Assembly (NCBI GenBank): GCA_019096155.1
Contig: JAHCVI010000002.1
Coordinates: 1,860,001 to 1,924,000, forward strand
Length of the DNA: 64,000 bases
Source: Staphylotrichum longicolle
Taxonomy: Eukaryota; Ascomycota; Sordariomycetes; Sordariales; Chaetomiaceae
Reading direction: 5' to 3'
The notes under the pieces were generated by a model. That model did not search any database and was not told where the DNA came from. It was given only the letters and a program-made list of their open reading frames with translations. The translations under genes were made by a program, and so were the position numbers. Position 1 is the stretch's first letter; each line of letters begins with the position of its first letter. This document shows, piece after piece, positions 60,401-64,000 of the stretch.

Positions 60401-61717
60401 GATGTCTCTTGACGGTCCGTTGCTCAACTACCCTCGCTCAAGTGCGGTGATTATGCCGCCATGAATCAAACCGCTGTGCCAGGGTCAGCGTGATGGTGTC
60501 GGAACAAGAAGCCGGCATCGTTCAGAGGAAAAGCTCAGCCACCCGAGCGAGCTGCCCGGCCGACTTCAGGTGCCGTGGATGAAGCACCCAGGCCTCCATC
60601 CATTGAAGGGTTGCATTCCGCTCGGCTGGAGTTGGGTCGATGGACTGTCAGGGCGAGGAGAAGTACCAGCGACCTTTGACGGCTACCACGCTCACTCAGC
60701 CCCCACCGGCGTCTGGCGGGGGGCAGTCACAGTCGCGGCCGCACCGACGGAGTTTTCCTCTTACATCCACTGCCTTTGCTTAGGGGGACAACAAGCCCCT
60801 TTAAGTCTTTCCACAGAGACCTCACCAACGCAGTTTTCATCAGGCCACCACAACAAGTGCGAAAGGCCCTCAAGGACTCGTGACGACACGTCCGTTCATT
60901 AAAGATGATTCTCGTAGATAAAGCAAAGCCCAACAAACCCATTTGTGTTAATGGGCTTTGATTGCCCGATGCATATTAAGCCGGTGTGTTGGTTGGCAGA
61001 GGCGCAACGGGGTGCGGGTAATCGGCCTCGGTGCCCTGTGTGCGTACGCTGTTGACTGTGCCCAACGCACCCATGAGGCAATGAAGATGAATCACGGTTG
61101 ACCCTTGACGATGTATCAAGTGATGAAGATCAGCATTCTACGAAGGGAACTTTGAGCAGTGGTGCGTTTCCAGGCCGCCAGTGGCGCAGACATGATTTTA
61201 TTGAAGCAATTCGGATCCAATGTGTTTATGCCCGACTCGCCTCGTCTATGTGTCTTGGAAGATGAAGTAGAGATTTGGCCAGATGAAAGCCCGAGATTGA
61301 CTCGGCTGGTTACTGCCTCGCCGAGAGAAAGTGATCAGGAGATCATTGTCTTCTTCTATCCTGCTGCTTCCCTCAAAACCGTCCCCCTCAAATCCTGTCG
61401 TTTGATCACCGCTGTAGAGGCCAGAGCGCTTCTGAACCGCCAGAGGAGCCAAGGGAAGTCCTGAGATGCTGGGAAACGATTTCTGGCCTGGCGGGTCATG
61501 ATCAAGCAGAAGAACCCAAACACAGCGAGCGTCCACCGATGACGATCCCTTGAGCCTCGAGGCTCGCGGTGCCGATCACCAAAATGTGACCCATCGCGCA
61601 ACCTGAAAGCGTCGAGACGCCGAGGCTGCCCACTCAACGGCAGGGAAGATATGATTTGGCGAGATCGAGAGAGTCAACAACCGTTCCAGACGCCCCACGG
61701 TCCCCTGTACCACGGTC
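54405..61717. other. 7.3-kb gene-free region between convergent genes
   Basis: Lies between the homeodomain gene and the Bor1-like gene, which end towards each other. Frames such as 59342-59905 and 60023-60280 show no recognisable family. A short AAC/AAT-rich repeat occurs near 58219-58262. A 3' to 3' gap this long is unusual in these genomes. Confidence 0.55.
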
Positions 61718-63944
61718 TTAGGCGCTCTCTTCACGATGTAGCGTGCTGAACCTCCTCCGTACCATCCCCGACCGACTCTCGCCGAGCTCAGCAAGCTCCT
61801 CGTCACTACGGTCTGCAGCACGCCCAACACCACCGCCCAGCACTCCTCCTCCACCACCGCCGTTGTGAGGTCCTCTTTTCTTCCTCCTCGACCGATCCGT
61901 CTCCTCCCCCGACTCGCCGCCCTCGGGCGTTTCCAGAAAGACATCCTGCCCTCCGCTCCTCCCGCCGCCACCAAAGGTGCCCCCGACGCTCTCCATCGTG
62001 AACGGACTGGCAGTCGGCTCGTCCAACACGGCCAGCTCCTCCGGAGAAAGAAACTTGGGGAGCAGCATGGCCCGGATCGGGATCAACAGGAAGATGAAGA
62101 CGGGAAACCCGACCGCGGCGACCGTCTGGGTGATGGCAAAGGTGGCGCCGAAGCCGACCAGCTCGACGAGGACAAACAGCCACACGGCCCTGCGGCGCAC
62201 GCCCTCGGCCCTGCTCGTGCGGAGCGGGTGGCCGGCGGGCGTCAGCGCCTGGTCGCGGAAGAGGAACAGCAGCTTGGCCGTGATGCCGTTGGCCTCGAGC
62301 GCCTGGAAGCCCATGATGAAGAACAGACCGGCGAGCACGCCCTGCGGGATGAGATGCAGGACGGTGAGCAAGGGGCCCGTCATGGCGACGAGGGTCAGCA
62401 GGCCCTGGGCGAGGTTTGAGACCCGCTGCTCGACGACGTAGGCGGCGCGGAACTCGAAGCGCTTCTTGCCGTCCGAGTCGCCCGAGTCGGAGTGGACGAC
62501 CTCGGTGACGCAGAGTGATTCGGTGTGGAAGGGGGCTTGGGGGATGAGGCCGTTGGGGAAGGGCAAGCCGAGGAGGCCGGCGACGCCCGTGGTGAGGCCG
62601 AGGAGGAAGAGATCCCAGTGGAAGCCCGCGGGCTTTTTGAGGGGGAACTCGGTGCCTTGCGCGATCAGGGAGGACACTGCGGATGGCTTAGGAACACAAG
62701 GCCAACGACAAAGGGCGAAGTGGAGGGAGACTCACCATTGTGGTCGAACCAGAAAAGAATGGTCAACAAGAGGGCAAAGGGAATGGCGACGAAGATGTCG
62801 CCCACCGGGATATCCCAGAAGTGGACGAACCAGCCCCTCTCGGCGGTTGGCATAAAGGCTACTCCCGTCGGCAGAGTCTCGAGCGAGATGTGTTTCATCT
62901 TGCCCATATGGACAAAGCCCGTAAAGAAGACGACAGTCAGGGGCGTGCCATAGTCCTTGAGGAAGACTCGCACGGGGTGCCTAAAGAGGCTGCTCTGACC
63001 TAGCTCGCCGCAGATGTAGGCAATGGCAAAGACCAGTAGAGCCACAACCATGGAAAGATAAAAGGGTTCGTCGTCACCCAAAGCCTCGAGGATTTGGATG
63101 CCCTTTTGCAGATAGATAAAGGCGACGTAGAAGCCAAATATGTCGCAGGGGAAGCGGGTCACGTAGCGCAGCCAGTTGCACGAGTTGGTGACAGCCAGGA
63201 TCCAATGGAAGATGAGAGACCATCTGGTCGCGAGTCAGTATCCAATCTCGTCCCCCCCCCAACACCAACGAATTGCGAAGGCAGTGACTTACATGCCAAT
63301 CCAGCACATGAAGGCGAGATAGTTGGTGCCCGTGGGCATCATGATGTCGTACACGGTGCTTCCCCTCGTCAGCCCGAACCGTCTCGAGTGAAGGAAAAGG
63401 GAGGATAGAACATGATGAAGAAACGTACTAGTTAAACACGGTAATCGGCCCCGTGACGCCGACGATGACCAACGGCTGGCAGGCCAGCACAGAGAACACG
63501 ACGGCGCCCAGCACCGACGCAAGCAGCACCTCGTTGACTCCGTACTCCATGCCCGTCTTGTTGAACATGTCGAGCGAGAAGGCCAGCGCGGGCAATATGC
63601 TGTATCGAAAATCAGTTAGTGCTCGCCCACCCTCATGGGCCAAACCATCACGGGCAGAAGAGGGCCTAAGCAAGAACTGACTTGGCAAAGAACATGTACA
63701 CCGTCGCGGGGACAACCCGGTAGTTCCAGGCGTCGGTCCAGTCGCTGAGATAGTATGGCGCCCTCTTGCGGATGTCGTTCACCATGCCCCGGAAGAGATG
63801 GATCTTCCACCAGGGCTCGCGCTTGTTGTGATTCCGGGTCCGTTCCGGCGCTCCGTCATGCCTGGTTTCGGCTCCAGCGCCGACTCCGGGGCCGGGCCCG
63901 GGGCCGGGCCCGGGGCTGGTGGATTTTTCTGCTGTGGATGCCAT
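61718..63944 (-). CDS. bor1: Bor1-like borate/bicarbonate-family anion transporter (SLC4 type)
   Basis: Five exons, 63944-63682, 63599-63429, 63358-63293, 63223-62736 and 62676-61718, give 648 residues with every join in frame. The N-terminus is a low-complexity Gly-Pro alternation (GPGPGPGPG), followed by the cytosolic WKIHLFRGMVNDIRKRAPYY. The membrane domain has the SLC4 hallmarks: AFSLDMFNKTG, QPLVIVGVTGPITVFN, CWIGIWSLIFHWILAV, FTGFVHMGKMKHI and GLPFPNGLIPQAP with the downstream histidine. The C-terminal tail is Gly-rich and charged. Yeast Bor1 exports borate; fungal members reside at the plasma membrane or vacuole. Substrate is inferred from the family. The gene is complete, with only 56 bases of upstream DNA in the window. 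Confidence 0.92.
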
Positions 63945-64000
63945 TGTGGCTGGTTGCGTCTTCCTTGGGGCTGTGCAAGTCGGAATGGGTGTGAGAGAGG

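Overview
The window is nuclear DNA of a filamentous ascomycete (Pezizomycotina), most likely a Sordariomycete. Genes carry short introns of about 50-90 nt with GT..AG ends and CTAAC/CTGAC branch sites. The protein content is typical of these fungi: Zn2Cys6 and homeodomain regulators, a NACHT-ankyrin protein, a 2EXR protein and an RVT-type reverse transcriptase. I place fifteen protein genes. Their exon joins were checked by reading frame. No tRNA, rRNA or CRISPR array was recognised.

Layout from left to right: a 5'-truncated, frame-broken rvt gene (6-1924); a 2EXR/F-box-like gene (2256-3404, minus) enclosed by a perfect 23-bp direct repeat; a MARVEL-type membrane protein (5371-6391); NOP16 (6926-7664, minus); a Zn2Cys6 regulator (9850-12631, minus); an 8.4-kb gene-free stretch containing a 40-nt poly-C tract; a thiol glutathione peroxidase (20999-21557, minus); a TDA3-like FAD oxidoreductase (22806-24261); a divergent pair that looks like D-galacturonate catabolism, with a DapA-family aldolase (24961-25956, minus) and a Gfo/Idh/MocA reductase (28353-29709, plus); a NACHT-ankyrin STAND protein (30116-33274); a vacuolar-type MFS transporter (33769-35659); Tof1/Swi1 (36047-39749, minus), divergent from a mitochondrial 3-hydroxyacyl-CoA dehydrogenase (40222-41319); a 10.9-kb gene-free stretch; an HTF1-like homeodomain regulator (52188-54404); a 7.3-kb gene-free stretch; and a Bor1-like anion transporter (61718-63944, minus).

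The genes do not form one cluster. The only pair with a clear shared job is the aldolase and reductase, which match two steps of the fungal D-galacturonate pathway and share a 2.4-kb divergent promoter region. Most other genes are housekeeping (NOP16, Tof1, peroxidase, dehydrogenase, Bor1) or regulatory.

One technical pattern runs through the window. In rvt, NOP16, the TDA3-like gene and Tof1, the coding frame is lost at sites where a single C (coding sense) appears to be missing, usually from a C run. The spread over essential genes suggests consensus errors rather than gene decay. It also means that 'pseudogene' for rvt should be held loosely.
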